Shown here: in pieces, positions 21,015 through 29,417 of the stretch
Layout: the number at the start of each line of letters is the position of its first letter
Numbering within the stretch: position 1 is the first letter of the stretch
Source: VFZN01 sp050249615
Lineage (GTDB): Bacteria > Acidobacteriota > Vicinamibacteria > Vicinamibacterales > UBA2999
Length of the DNA: 64,000 bases
Assembly: GCA_050249615.1 (NCBI GenBank)
Contig: JBFWQE010000005.1
Coordinates: forward strand, 1 to 64,000
Reading direction: 5' to 3'
Translations under genes and position numbers: made by a program
The notes under the pieces: generated by a model
The model's input: the letters and a program-made list of their open reading frames with translations, nothing else
Told to the model about the DNA's origin: nothing
Databases searched by the model: none

Positions 21015-21953
21015 ATGGCCTTCGACGACAGCGGCAAGGTGTGGATGAACGGCGCCCTCGTGGCCTGGAAGGACGCCACGGTGCACGTCGCCGCGCACGC
21101 GCTCCACTACGGCACAGGCATCTTCGAGGGCATCCGGGCGTACGGGACGAAGCATGGGAGCGCCATCTACCGGCTCCCCGAGCACATGCGGCGCCTGTAC
21201 GACTCGTGCCGCGTCTACCGGATGGAGCCGCGCTGGTCCCTGGAGGTGATGACAGCAGCCGTCATCGAGACGGTGCAGGCCAACGGGTTCCCGTCCTGCT
21301 ACATCCGTCCGCTGGTTTATCGGGGAGTCGAGCAGCTGGGCCTGGATCCCCGCCCCTGCCCCGTGGACGCGACCATCATCGTCTGGGAATGGAGCGCGAT
21401 GTTCGGCGCCGAGGGGCTCGAGAAGGGGATCGACGTCGGCGTCAGCTCGTGGACGCGCCTGGCGCCCAATACGCTGCCGGCGATGGCCAAGGCCTCGGCC
21501 AACTATGCGAACTCGGCGCTCATCAAGATGCAGGCATCGCTCGACGGCTACGGCGAGGCAATTGCCCTCGACGAGAGCGGGATGGTGAGCGAGGGCAGCG
21601 GGCAGAACCTCTTCCTGGTGAGGGACGAGGTGATCTACACACCGGCCATCAGCTCGTCCATCCTGCAGGGAATCACCCGCGACAGCGTCATCGTCATGGC
21701 GCGGGACCTGGGATACGAGGTGCGCGAGACGCCGATTCCGCGCGAGTTCCTCTACATGGCGGACGAGGCATTCTTCTGCGGCACCGCAGTGGAGGTGACG
21801 CCCGTGCGTTCCATCGACCGGATTGCCGTCGGAGCGGGCCGGCGCGGCCCGGTGACCGCCGCCCTGCAGGAGCGGTTCTTCGGCATCATCAAGGGGGACG
21901 TCCCGGACACGCACGCCTGGCTGACGCCGGTGCCCGCAACCGTCTCCCGCTGA
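21015..21953 (+). CDS. ilvE: Branched-chain amino acid aminotransferase
   Basis: PLP-dependent fold-type IV transaminase for the last step of Leu, Ile and Val synthesis. The N-terminal WMNGALVAWKDATVHVAAHA and YGTGIFEGIRAY segments, the PLP lysine in AMAKASANYANS, the EGSGQNLFLV loop and the C-terminal FFCGTAVEVTPV are characteristic. Length 312. It lies alone between the kinase and pilT, with no other ilv or leu genes in the window. The start at 21015 follows a GATAAT box by six bases. Confidence 0.95.
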   Translation: MAFDDSGKVWMNGALVAWKDATVHVAAHALHYGTGIFEGIRAYGTKHGSAIYRLPEHMRRLYDSCRVYRMEPRWSLEVMTAAVIETVQANGFPSCYIRPLVYRGVEQLGLDPRPCPVDATIIVWEWSAMFGAEGLEKGIDVGVSSWTRLAPNTLPAMAKASANYANSALIKMQASLDGYGEAIALDESGMVSEGSGQNLFLVRDEVIYTPAISSSILQGITRDSVIVMARDLGYEVRETPIPREFLYMADEAFFCGTAVEVTPVRSIDRIAVGAGRRGPVTAALQERFFGIIKGDVPDTHAWLTPVPATVSR

Positions 21954-21984
21954 TCAGGGTTCGGAGATCGGGCCCCTCCGGCCT

Positions 21985-22080
21985 CCGCTCATCCCGGCGC
22001 AGGCCTGCGCACCCCTGCACCTGGACGCCGCCGCGCGCGGCCCGGCGCGGGTTTTGCACCCTTGCACCCCGCACCCTTCT
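21985..22080 (+). repeat. Degenerate GCACCC(T)TGCACC repeats between ilvE and pilT
   Basis: Copies of CGCACCCCTGCACCTGG and TTGCACCCTTGCACCCCGCACCC are interrupted by a GC palindrome-rich core (CCGCGCGCGGCC). The family matches the arrays at 12112 and 14390. No promoter with a convincing -10 box was found in this gap. Confidence 0.6.
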
Positions 22081-22099
22081 CCATCATCATGGCCCGGTC

Positions 22100-23266
22100 A
22101 TGCATGTCAACGATCTGCTGAAACTCGCCGTCGAGCGCGGGGCCTCGGACCTGCACCTGAAGGTCGGCACCTATCCCATGGCCCGCGTCCATGGGCGGCT
22201 CATCCGCGTCACCGACGAGAAGAAGCTGGACCACGAGGACCTCGTGGAGATGGCGGCCTCCATCATGTCGGCCACCCAGCGCCAGCGGTTCAAGGATGCG
22301 CAGGAGATCGACCTGGCCTACAGCGTGCCCGGCCTGGGGCGCTTCCGCTGCAACGTCTTCCAGCAGCGCGGCACCATCGGCATGGTCCTCCGCGTCATTC
22401 CCTTCAAGGTGAAGTCGATCGACGAGCTGGACCTGCCGCCCGTCCTCAAGAAGATCGCGGAGGAGGAGCGCGGCCTCGTGCTCGTGACCGGCACCACGGG
22501 CAGCGGCAAGAGCACCACCCTCGCGGCGATGATCGACCACATCAACAACACGCGATCGTCCCACGTCATCACCATCGAGGACCCGATCGAATACCTGCAC
22601 AAGGACAACGAGGCCATCATCACGCAGCGCGAGATCGGCGTGGACACGCGCTCGTTCGCCTACGCGCTCCGCAGCGCGCTGCGCCAGGATCCCGACGTCG
22701 TGCTGGTCGGCGAAATGCGCGACATGGAGACCATCGAGACGGCGCTGCACGCCGCGGAGACGGGCCACCTGGTCTTCTCGACCCTCCACACCCTGGACGC
22801 TACCGAGACCATCAACCGCATCATCTCGGTCTTCCCGCCGCACCAGCAGAAGCAGGTGCGCCTGCAGCTGGCCGTCGTGCTGAAGGCCGCCGTGGCCATG
22901 CGCCTCATCCCGCGCGCCGACGGCAACGGCCGAGTCCCCGCGATGGAGGTGCTCATCGCCACGCCCTTCATCAAGGACTGCATCATCGACAAGGAGAAGA
23001 CCCACCTCATCCAGGGCGCCATCGCCCAGGGCACCTCCCAGTACGGGATGCAGACGTTCGACCAGTCGATCTTCAGCCTCTACTCCCAGGGGCTCATCAC
23101 CTACGACGAGGCGCTCCGCTGGGCCTCCAACGTGGACGAGTTCAAGCTGCGCGTCCAGGGCATCTCCACCACGTCGGACCAGGCGCGGGACCAGATGGCC
23201 AGCGCGCTCTTCGGAAGGCCGACCGCCAGTGCGACGGACTCCGAGATCACGCGATTCGGGAAGTAG
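22100..23266 (+). CDS. pilT: Type IV pilus retraction ATPase PilT
   Basis: Hexameric secretion ATPase that powers pilus retraction for twitching motility and DNA uptake. The 388-residue protein starts MHVNDLLKLAVERGASDLHL. It has Walker A GTTGSGKST (131-139), an Asp box, Walker B (LRQDPDVVLVGEMRD), and the His box ETGHLVFSTLHTLDA. The C-terminal AIRAG-type motif appears as LIQGAIAQG. The open frame extends upstream through ilvE, but homology begins only at 22100. It links functionally with comEC at 1. Its end overlaps recX by 38 bases. Confidence 0.95.
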   Translation: MHVNDLLKLAVERGASDLHLKVGTYPMARVHGRLIRVTDEKKLDHEDLVEMAASIMSATQRQRFKDAQEIDLAYSVPGLGRFRCNVFQQRGTIGMVLRVIPFKVKSIDELDLPPVLKKIAEEERGLVLVTGTTGSGKSTTLAAMIDHINNTRSSHVITIEDPIEYLHKDNEAIITQREIGVDTRSFAYALRSALRQDPDVVLVGEMRDMETIETALHAAETGHLVFSTLHTLDATETINRIISVFPPHQQKQVRLQLAVVLKAAVAMRLIPRADGNGRVPAMEVLIATPFIKDCIIDKEKTHLIQGAIAQGTSQYGMQTFDQSIFSLYSQGLITYDEALRWASNVDEFKLRVQGISTTSDQARDQMASALFGRPTASATDSEITRFGK

Positions 23267-23717
23267 CGACCCGCCAGACGCCTACACCGCGGCGCTCGTG
23301 CTGCTCGGCCAGCGCGAGCTCTCGGAAGCCCAGCTCCGCGCAAGGCTCGCCCGCCGCGGCTGTGATCCGGACGCCATCGAACACGCCCTCGGTCGCCTGA
23401 AACAGGACCGCACGCTGGACGACGGGCGCGTGGCCCGGGCCGCGGCCCGACTGGAAGCGGCCGTCCGTCGGCGGGGTCCCGCGCGCGTGCGCCAGCGCCT
23501 GCAGGCCATGGGCCTGGCTCCGGAGATCGTGCAGCAGGCGGTAGCGGACACCTTCGACGAGGTGGACGCCTCCGCGCTTCTCGACGCCGCGCTCGACCGC
23601 CGCCTGCGAGGCCGGGCCCTCGCCGACCTGGACGACAGGGCCCGCGCCCGCCTCGTGCGGGGACTCGTAGGCCAGGGCTTCTCGCTGGGGGACGTGTTGA
23701 AGAAGGTCAGGGCGTGA
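23229..23717 (+). CDS. recX: RecX-family regulatory protein
   Basis: RecX inhibits RecA filament growth. The 162-residue protein shows three helical tandem repeats typical of RecX: AALVLLGQRELSEAQLRARL with CDPDAIEHALGRLKQDRTLD, then the region RRGPARVRQRLQAMGLAPEI, and a C-terminal repeat ending GFSLGDVLKKV. recA is not adjacent, which is not unusual. The GTG start lies inside the last codons of pilT, so the two are probably translationally linked; a later start is also possible because residues 1-16 are not conserved-looking. Confidence 0.8.
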   Translation: MRRTPRSRDSGSSDPPDAYTAALVLLGQRELSEAQLRARLARRGCDPDAIEHALGRLKQDRTLDDGRVARAAARLEAAVRRRGPARVRQRLQAMGLAPEIVQQAVADTFDEVDASALLDAALDRRLRGRALADLDDRARARLVRGLVGQGFSLGDVLKKVRA

Positions 23718-23726
23718 GCTTCAAGG

Positions 23727-23787
23727 TTCTCGGGGTCTCGGGTTCTCGGGTTCTCGGGTTCTCAGGTTCTCGGGTTCTCGGGTTCTC
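23727..23787 (+). repeat. TTCTC(G/A)GG octamer array, about 7.6 copies
   Basis: Same unit, orientation and copy number as the array at 18172, again ending in TTCTCTC. It fills the recX-alaS gap and is followed by three CTCCCCACTC-type units and then the alaS -10 box. Confidence 0.95.
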
Positions 23788-23813
23788 TCGACTCCCCACT
23801 CCCCACTCCCGAC

Positions 23814-23819
23814 TAAAAT
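23814..23819 (+). promoter_or_regulatory. TAAAAT -10 box of alaS; start codon 6 bases later
   Basis: TAAAAT is followed by ATCGAA and the GTG start at 23826. The spacing equals that at xdhC, rsmE and ilvE. No Shine-Dalgarno sequence is present. Confidence 0.65.
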
Positions 23820-23825
23820 ATCGAA

Positions 23826-26513
23826 GTGCACCCGAACGACATCCGCGCGTCCTTCCTGAAGTATTTCGAACGTCACGGCCACCGCATCGTCCCCAGCTCG
23901 CCGCTGGTGCCCGGCGACGACCCCACGCTGCTGTTCACCAACGCCGGGATGAACCAGTTCAAGGACGTCTTCCTGGGCCGCGAGAAGCGCGACTACACGC
24001 GCGCCGCCACCTCGCAGAAGTGCATGCGCGTCAGCGGCAAGCACAACGACCTCGACAACGTCGGCCCCTCGCTGCGCCACCACACGTTCTTCGAGATGCT
24101 CGGCAACTTCTCGTTCGGCGACTACTTCAAGCACGACGCCATCGAGCTGGCCTGGACGCTGCTGACGAAGGAGTGGGGGCTGGATCCCTCCCGACTCTAC
24201 GCCACGGTCTTCAAGGGTGAGCCCGGCATCCCGCGCGATGACGAGGCCTACGCGCGGTGGCGGGAGTTCCTGCCGGCCGACCATGTGGGCGAGCTCGGCA
24301 TGGCCGACAACTTCTGGGCCATGGGCGACACCGGCCCCTGCGGGCGCTGTTCCGAGATCTACTACGACCGCGGACCCGGGGTGCCGGGCACCGGCCGGTT
24401 CATCGAGGATGTCGAGGGCGGCAGCGAGCGCTTCGTCGAGATCTGGAACAACGTGTTCATGGAGTTCGAGCGCGACGAGACGGGCGCGCTGGCCGCCTTG
24501 CCCGCGCCCTCCATCGACACGGGCATGGGCCTCGAGCGCATCTCGGCGGTGATGCAGGGGACGCTCTCGAACTACGACACGCCGCTCTTCACCCCCGTGC
24601 TGGCGGCCACGGCCCGGCTCGCGGGCCGCCCGTACGGGCGCTCCATGGAACCCGCCGACGTCTCGATGCGCGTGGTGGCCGACCACCTGCGCGCGATGAC
24701 GTTCCTCATCGCCGACGGCGTCGTGCCGTCGAACGAGTGGCGCGGCTATGTGCTCCGCAAGATCATGCGCAGGGCGATGCGCCATGGCCGCAAGCTCGGG
24801 CTGCACGAGCCGTTCCTGCACGCGCTGGTGGACGTGCTGGTCGCCGAGATGGGCGACGCCTATCCGGAGCTCAGAGCCGGCCGCGACGCCATCGTGCAGG
24901 TGGTGCGGGCCGAGGAAGAGCGCTTCGACGCGGTGCTCACCAGCGGGCTGCCGCGGCTCGAAGAGGCGCTGGAGCGCGCCGCCGCCGGCGCGCGCGTGCT
25001 GCCCGGCGACGAGGCGTTCAAGCTGTACGACACCTACGGCCTGCCCCGCGACTTCATCGAGGACCTGGCGTCGAACCAGGGCCTGCGGTTCGACGCCGAG
25101 GGCTTCGATCGGGAGATGGAGGCGCAGCGCGAGAAGGCCCGCGCGAAGAGCGGCTTCGAGGGAAAGAGGGGCGAGGAGTTCCGATTCCTGTCGGACGAGG
25201 CGCGCGCGGCCCTGGCCGAGGCCGGAGACGTGTTCGAGGGCTACACCAGCACCCGCCTGCAGGGAGTCCCGGTCCTGGCCGTGTTCGACGACCGCAAGCA
25301 GCAGGTCGAGGCCTTGCCGGCCGGCGCCGGCGGATGGGCCGTCCTGGCCCGCACGCCCTTCTACGTGGAGGCGGGCGGCCAGGTGTCCGACCAGGGGTGG
25401 ATCGAGACCCCGGCGGGACGCTCGCGCGTCGGCGGCGTCGTGCGCCTCGGGCCGGGGCTCCCGAGGGCGCATCGCGTCGAGAGCACGCACGCGGAGATCA
25501 GGCCCCGGGCTCTCGTGACCGCACAGGTGGACGTGCCGCTGCGCGACGCCACGCGTCGCAATCACACCGCCACGCACCTGCTCCATGCGGCCCTCCGCCA
25601 GGTGCTGGGACCGCACGTGAAGCAGGCCGGGTCGCTCGTCGCCCCGGATCGCCTGCGATTCGACTTCGTGCACTTCAGCGCCGTCACGGCCGACGAGCTG
25701 CGGCGCATCGAGCAGATCGTCAACGAGGCCATCCTGCGGAACGAGGCGGTGACCACGGCCGTGCGAGACACGCAGGAGGCCATCGCGGCGGGCGCCATGG
25801 CCCTCTTCGGCGAGAAGTACGGCGACAAGGTCCGCGTCGTGTCCATCGGCGACGGTCACTTCAGCACCGAGCTCTGTGGAGGCACCCACGTGCGCGCCAC
25901 GGGGGACATCGGCGCCTTCGTCGTCACCGAGGAATCCGGGGTCGCCGCCGGCGTGCGGCGCATCGAGGCCCTGACGGGATTGGGTGCCCTGGCTTACGTG
26001 CGCCCGAGGCTGCAGGAGTTTGAAAGGGTCCGGAGCTACCTCAACGCCGACAGCGACCAGGTGCTGGCACGGCTCGAGGCCCGCGTGCAGGCGCTCGAGA
26101 AGGCCGTCAAGGACCGTGACCGCAAGCTCGCCCGAGCCGCCGCCGGCGGCGCCGGCGCCGAGGGCGAGCGCGTCAGCATCGGGGACGTCACGCTGGTCGC
26201 GCGCCGGGTGGACGAGGCCAGCAAGGACCTGCTCCGCTCCATTGCGGATCAGATCAAGTCCACCCTCACGACCGGCATCGTCTTCCTGGCCGGCCCGACC
26301 GCCGAGGGCAAGGTGGCGATGGTGGCGAGCGTGACCGGAAATGTAACCGCACGTATCAAAGCGGGACAGATCGTCAAGGAACTTGCGCCGATGGTCGGCG
26401 GAGGCGGCGGTGGACGGCCAGATTTCGCAGAGGCTGGTGGCAAAGATCCTGCACGGGTCGATGCGATGCTCGCGGCCGCCCCGGAGGTGATCAAGCGCCT
26501 GCTGGGAGCCTGA
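23826..26513 (+). CDS. alaS: Alanyl-tRNA synthetase
   Basis: Class II synthetase charging tRNA-Ala. The 895-residue protein has motif 1 region LFTNAGMNQFKDVFLG, HHTFFEMLGNFSFGDYFK, the editing-domain zinc signature HTATHLLHAALRQ plus CGGTHVRATGDIGAF, and the C-terminal oligomerisation/C-Ala domain with GGGGGGRPDFAEAGG. All domains and the usual length are present. The GTG start is supported by homology to the canonical N-terminus (NDIRASFLKYFERHGH). The upstream recX-alaS order is common in other bacteria. Confidence 0.98.
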   Translation: MHPNDIRASFLKYFERHGHRIVPSSPLVPGDDPTLLFTNAGMNQFKDVFLGREKRDYTRAATSQKCMRVSGKHNDLDNVGPSLRHHTFFEMLGNFSFGDYFKHDAIELAWTLLTKEWGLDPSRLYATVFKGEPGIPRDDEAYARWREFLPADHVGELGMADNFWAMGDTGPCGRCSEIYYDRGPGVPGTGRFIEDVEGGSERFVEIWNNVFMEFERDETGALAALPAPSIDTGMGLERISAVMQGTLSNYDTPLFTPVLAATARLAGRPYGRSMEPADVSMRVVADHLRAMTFLIADGVVPSNEWRGYVLRKIMRRAMRHGRKLGLHEPFLHALVDVLVAEMGDAYPELRAGRDAIVQVVRAEEERFDAVLTSGLPRLEEALERAAAGARVLPGDEAFKLYDTYGLPRDFIEDLASNQGLRFDAEGFDREMEAQREKARAKSGFEGKRGEEFRFLSDEARAALAEAGDVFEGYTSTRLQGVPVLAVFDDRKQQVEALPAGAGGWAVLARTPFYVEAGGQVSDQGWIETPAGRSRVGGVVRLGPGLPRAHRVESTHAEIRPRALVTAQVDVPLRDATRRNHTATHLLHAALRQVLGPHVKQAGSLVAPDRLRFDFVHFSAVTADELRRIEQIVNEAILRNEAVTTAVRDTQEAIAAGAMALFGEKYGDKVRVVSIGDGHFSTELCGGTHVRATGDIGAFVVTEESGVAAGVRRIEALTGLGALAYVRPRLQEFERVRSYLNADSDQVLARLEARVQALEKAVKDRDRKLARAAAGGAGAEGERVSIGDVTLVARRVDEASKDLLRSIADQIKSTLTTGIVFLAGPTAEGKVAMVASVTGNVTARIKAGQIVKELAPMVGGGGGGRPDFAEAGGKDPARVDAMLAAAPEVIKRLLGA

Positions 26514-26543
26514 CGTCGAGCCGATACTACAGGCCGAACCCGC

Positions 26544-27251
26544 GTGCGCATCCTCGTCGCTGTCCTCGTCATGCTCGCCGCCACAGTGGCCCCGGCGTCC
26601 GCCCAGATCTATTCCTGGCGCGACGCGGAGGGTCTGCTCGTCGTCTCGGACCGCCCGCGCGCCGATGCGGGCGAGATGACCACCTACACCGTGCCCAGGG
26701 CACCCGCGGTGCGCGCCACCACGCCGGTCACTGGCGCGGGCCGTCCCCCGGAGATCGAAGAGGTCATCGAGGAACAGGCCACCGCGCAGGGGGTCTCGCC
26801 CGATCTCGTGCGGGCGGTGATCCAGGTGGAGTCGGCCTATAACCCCTATGCAGTTTCGTCGAAAGGCGCAATGGGCCTGATGCAGCTGATGCCGACCACG
26901 GCCCGCGAGCTCGGTGTCTCGAACCCGTTCCACCCCGAGGACAACATCCGCGGGGGCGTGGCCTACCTGCGCCAGCTCCTGGATCTATACGACAGCAACG
27001 TCGAGCTTGCCCTCGCGGCCTACAATGCGGGACCTGGCAGCGTCGCGAAATACGGCGCCGTGCCGCCCTACCGCGAGACACAGGCCTACGTGAAGAAGGT
27101 CCAGAAGGTCTCGGGGCCCACGCCTCCCGTCAAACCGGACACCACCATCTACAAGTGGATGGAGCTGGTGAACGGCCAGCCCGTCACCCGGTACTCCAAC
27201 AAGCCCCCGGAGGGAGTCGCCGCGGAGCCCGTGGCGAGAACGCGGCAGTAG
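26544..27251 (+). CDS. Periplasmic lytic transglycosylase (SLT domain)
   Basis: Cleaves peptidoglycan glycan strands. The 235-residue precursor has a signal peptide (about 1-20, ending APASA-Q), a short DUF4124-like segment (IYSWRDAEGLLVVSDRP), and an SLT lysozyme-like domain with catalytic Glu96 in QVESAYNPYAVSSKGA, then GLMQLMPTTARELG and ALAAYNAGPGSVAKYG. A second DUF4124-like piece (TTIYKWMELVNGQPVTRYS) closes the protein. The start is GTG at 26544; GATACT at 26523-26528 could be its -10 box. It lies 30 bases after alaS. Confidence 0.9.
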   Translation: MRILVAVLVMLAATVAPASAQIYSWRDAEGLLVVSDRPRADAGEMTTYTVPRAPAVRATTPVTGAGRPPEIEEVIEEQATAQGVSPDLVRAVIQVESAYNPYAVSSKGAMGLMQLMPTTARELGVSNPFHPEDNIRGGVAYLRQLLDLYDSNVELALAAYNAGPGSVAKYGAVPPYRETQAYVKKVQKVSGPTPPVKPDTTIYKWMELVNGQPVTRYSNKPPEGVAAEPVARTRQ

Positions 27252-27337
27252 TCTTGGGTCTTGGGCCTTGGGTCTTGGGCCTTGGGTCTTGGGTCCTGGG
27301 ACTTGGGACTTGGGACTTGGGACTTGGGACTTGGGAC
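27252..27337 (+). repeat. (T/A)CTTGGG heptamer array
   Basis: About twelve 7-base units: first TCTTGGG/CCTTGGG alternation, then five consecutive ACTTGGG. It begins directly after the transglycosylase stop. The family recurs at 47626 next to the assembly gap and, as TCTTGGGG, at 36310. The remaining 118 bases to rpsT show no gene; a Shine-Dalgarno GAGG at 27443-27446 serves rpsT. Confidence 0.92.
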
Positions 27338-27455
27338 GCGGCCCAGGAATCGGTGCCCGGCTGGGGGGTCGGCGACTCCCTGGGGCTTGGGGACCAGGCG
27401 CGCCTCGTGTTACTCTTGAGTGTTTCTTACCCCATTGACACCGAGGTCCTAGAAC

Positions 27456-27716
27456 GTGGCAAAGCGAACGAAGTCGGCCGTCAAGGCCAACCGGCAGAAC
27501 ATCAAGCGGCGCGAGCACAACCGGGCCCTGCGCTCGAAGCTGCGCACCGGCCTGAAGGCCATCCGTAAAGCGCTGGACGCCAAGGACATCGACACCGCGA
27601 AGACACTGCTGAAGGGCACGCAGTCGCTCGTGGACAAGATGGCGACCAAGGGCATCATCCACCGCAATACCGCCGCCCGGTACAAGTCCCGTCTGGTGGC
27701 CCGCCTCTCCCACTAA
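27456..27716 (+). CDS. rpsT: 30S ribosomal protein S20
   Basis: Primary 16S rRNA-binding protein of the 30S subunit. The 86-residue, highly basic, all-helical sequence begins MAKRTKSAVKANRQNIKRR (GTG start) and contains the family pattern VDKMATKGIIHRNTAARYKS, ending LVARLSH. A GAGGT Shine-Dalgarno at 27443-27447 sits 8 bases upstream, so unlike several neighbours this mRNA has a leader. It faces holA tail to tail; rpsT next to holA is a frequent arrangement. Confidence 0.97.
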   Translation: MAKRTKSAVKANRQNIKRREHNRALRSKLRTGLKAIRKALDAKDIDTAKTLLKGTQSLVDKMATKGIIHRNTAARYKSRLVARLSH

Positions 27717-27727
27717 CGCCGCCGCGT

Positions 27728-27746
27728 GGCGGGCGTCAGGCCCGCC
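27728..27746. terminator. GC hairpin between convergent rpsT and holA
   Basis: GGCGGGC-GTCAG-GCCCGCC gives a 7-base-pair stem with a 5-base loop and overlaps the holA stop codon. There is no T-run on either strand, so intrinsic termination is unproven; the position between convergent genes is suggestive. Confidence 0.4.
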
Positions 27747-28746
27747 GCTCGCGTCCGCAGAGCTCGACGACGAGCCGCTCCAGCAGGTGCCGGGCATTGC
27801 CCGCGGACGTCTTCATCTTCAGATCGATATCGAGCACCAGGTCGAGGGCGCGCTTCACGCGCTCGGCCGGACGCAGCTGGCCGGCCCCCCAGCGAATCTG
27901 TCCCAGGATGGGCTGCGGCACGACGCCCGCGTCCAGGAGCGCCGCCAGCTCCTGAAGCGCCCGGCGGGCATCGCCGTCACGGATGGCCATGCCCACCGCG
28001 GGCCCCTCGCCAGGCTCGGACTGCGGCATCACCAGATCCCTCACGTGCCGCTCGGTCACGGCGGACTCACCCGCCGCGTAGAGCACGAGCTTCTCGACCT
28101 CGGCGCGGATGCGGCCCAGGCCCAGGCCGGTCGCTTCGAGCAGCAGGGCCAGCGCCTTCGGCTCGATCGACAGCTCGTCCTTCTCCAGCCGTTTCCGGAT
28201 CCAGGCCCCCGCCTCCTGCGAGCTCTCGAGCGAGCCGCAGTCCACCACGGCCGCCCGCTTGCGCAGGAGCCTGACCAGTCGCCGGTTGCCGTCGAGCGGG
28301 CCGGCCACGAAGACCAGCGTCGTCATCGGCTCGGGCGCTTCGAGGTAGGCCTCGAGCTCCTCGACCGGAGAGGTGGCCGGCACACGACGCTTCCGCCCGC
28401 CCGGTGCCGCCTCGAGCGCGGGCTGCTCTGTAGCCTCCTCCTCCTTCGACCGCTTGGGGGAGATCAGGCGCTCGGCCTCGTGAATCACGACGACGCGCCG
28501 GGGCGCCATCATCGGCAGCGTCCGCGCTGTGGCGAGAATGGCGCCGATCATCTGGTCTCGCGCGCCGGCCGAGGCGGCCTCGTTCGCGTAGAAGCTCTCG
28601 ACATTGAAGGCCTGCAGGCCCTCCTCCACCAGCGCCGCGAACTCGCTGGCCAGATCGTGGCGCGACTGCAGGTCGTCGCCCTCCAGGAGATAGAGCGGCC
28701 CGGTCTGACCGGCCGCGATCTGGGCGCGGACTTCGACGGGCTTCAT
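27736..28746 (-). CDS. holA: DNA polymerase III delta subunit
   Basis: Clamp-loader subunit that opens the sliding clamp. The 336-residue protein matches delta in length and pattern: GPLYLLEGDDLQSRHDLA at the N-terminus, the ATPase-like fold, LVFVAGPLDGNRRLVRLL, and the C-terminal collar helices (RRALQELAALLDAGVVPQPI). A basic, charged insert (about 115-150) is longer than in E. coli. It is last in leuS-lptE-holA, the same order as in E. coli. Start ATG at 28746, 34 bases after lptE. Confidence 0.9.
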   Translation of the reverse strand: MKPVEVRAQIAAGQTGPLYLLEGDDLQSRHDLASEFAALVEEGLQAFNVESFYANEAASAGARDQMIGAILATARTLPMMAPRRVVVIHEAERLISPKRSKEEEATEQPALEAAPGGRKRRVPATSPVEELEAYLEAPEPMTTLVFVAGPLDGNRRLVRLLRKRAAVVDCGSLESSQEAGAWIRKRLEKDELSIEPKALALLLEATGLGLGRIRAEVEKLVLYAAGESAVTERHVRDLVMPQSEPGEGPAVGMAIRDGDARRALQELAALLDAGVVPQPILGQIRWGAGQLRPAERVKRALDLVLDIDLKMKTSAGNARHLLERLVVELCGRERRA

Positions 28747-28780
28747 GGCGTGGAGGACGAGCTCGCGGGCCGGCGGACTG

Positions 28781-29323
28781 TCAGAAGGCCTCCAGAATGG
28801 CGCTCACGACCGAGCGGGCGAAATCCGACGACAGCCGGTCGATGGCGGCACGCTCCTGGCCCAGGAACGCCGAAGCGTCGAGGCCGATGCTCGAGGCACT
28901 CGCCAGCTCGTATTCATCCGAGAAGTTCAGCGCGGGGTTCTCCCACAGCACCTTCTGCTGCTTCACGTCCTCGAACGAGACCCCGACGACGATGGTGAAC
29001 CGGAAGCGCCGCGCGAGCTGGGCGTCGGTGAAGCCGACTGGCGCGGCCGAGATGCCGCTGATCGTTCCCCTGACCACTCCGTCCACGCCGGTGTCGGCGG
29101 GCACCACCGAGTACTGGCCGCGGCTCTGGAACTCGATGCGCACCTTCTCGGTGAACACCTGCTCCACGGTCTGGTACGGCGTCGTGTTGCCGAAGGCCGG
29201 GATGCCGATGGCGCGGATGTACGACGGCAGGAACGAGCCCCGGCCGGCCAGGGTGTACCCGCACCCCACCGCCCCAAGCGCCGGCAGCAGCGCCAGCACC
29301 TCGCGCCTGTTCAACTTCCGCAT
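28781..29323 (-). CDS. lptE: LPS assembly lipoprotein LptE
   Basis: Outer-membrane lipoprotein that plugs and helps fold LptD for LPS export. The 180-residue precursor has a lipoprotein signal with Cys21 (LLPALGAVGCGYTLAG), then the LptE core: IGIPAFGNTTPYQTVEQVFTE, a middle segment with GTISGISAAPVGF, and FRFTIVVGVSFEDVKQQKVL. The start at 29323 is chosen because it begins the signal peptide; the frame is open further upstream only through repeat DNA. Its position between leuS and holA supports the call. LPS export implies lipid A, matching lpxA and lpxI here. Confidence 0.88.
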   Translation of the reverse strand: MRKLNRREVLALLPALGAVGCGYTLAGRGSFLPSYIRAIGIPAFGNTTPYQTVEQVFTEKVRIEFQSRGQYSVVPADTGVDGVVRGTISGISAAPVGFTDAQLARRFRFTIVVGVSFEDVKQQKVLWENPALNFSDEYELASASSIGLDASAFLGQERAAIDRLSSDFARSVVSAILEAF

Positions 29324-29337
29324 TGCGCCGCCCCCCC

Positions 29338-29410
29338 GAACCTGAGAACCTGAGAACCCGAGAACCTGAGAACCCGAGAACCCGAGAACCTGAGAACCCA
29401 AGAACCCGCC
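29338..29410 (-). repeat. TTCTC(G/A)GG octamer array (minus orientation)
   Basis: On the plus strand this reads GAACC(T/C)GA repeated, the reverse complement of the arrays at 18172, 23727 and 49330. It lies between leuS and lptE inside one operon, so transcripts would pass through it. Eight to nine copies, decaying to CCGCCAACCCGCC at the leuS end. Confidence 0.92.
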
Positions 29411-29417
29411 AACCCGC

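Noticed and set aside
21041..22099. N-terminal extension of PilT through the ilvE region
   Set aside because: The extension is an out-of-frame reading of ilvE; PilT homology begins at 22100.
29338..29410. Possible CRISPR array from regularly repeated units
   Set aside because: Units are 8 bases, contiguous and degenerate, with no spacers and no cas genes nearby. They are tandem repeats.
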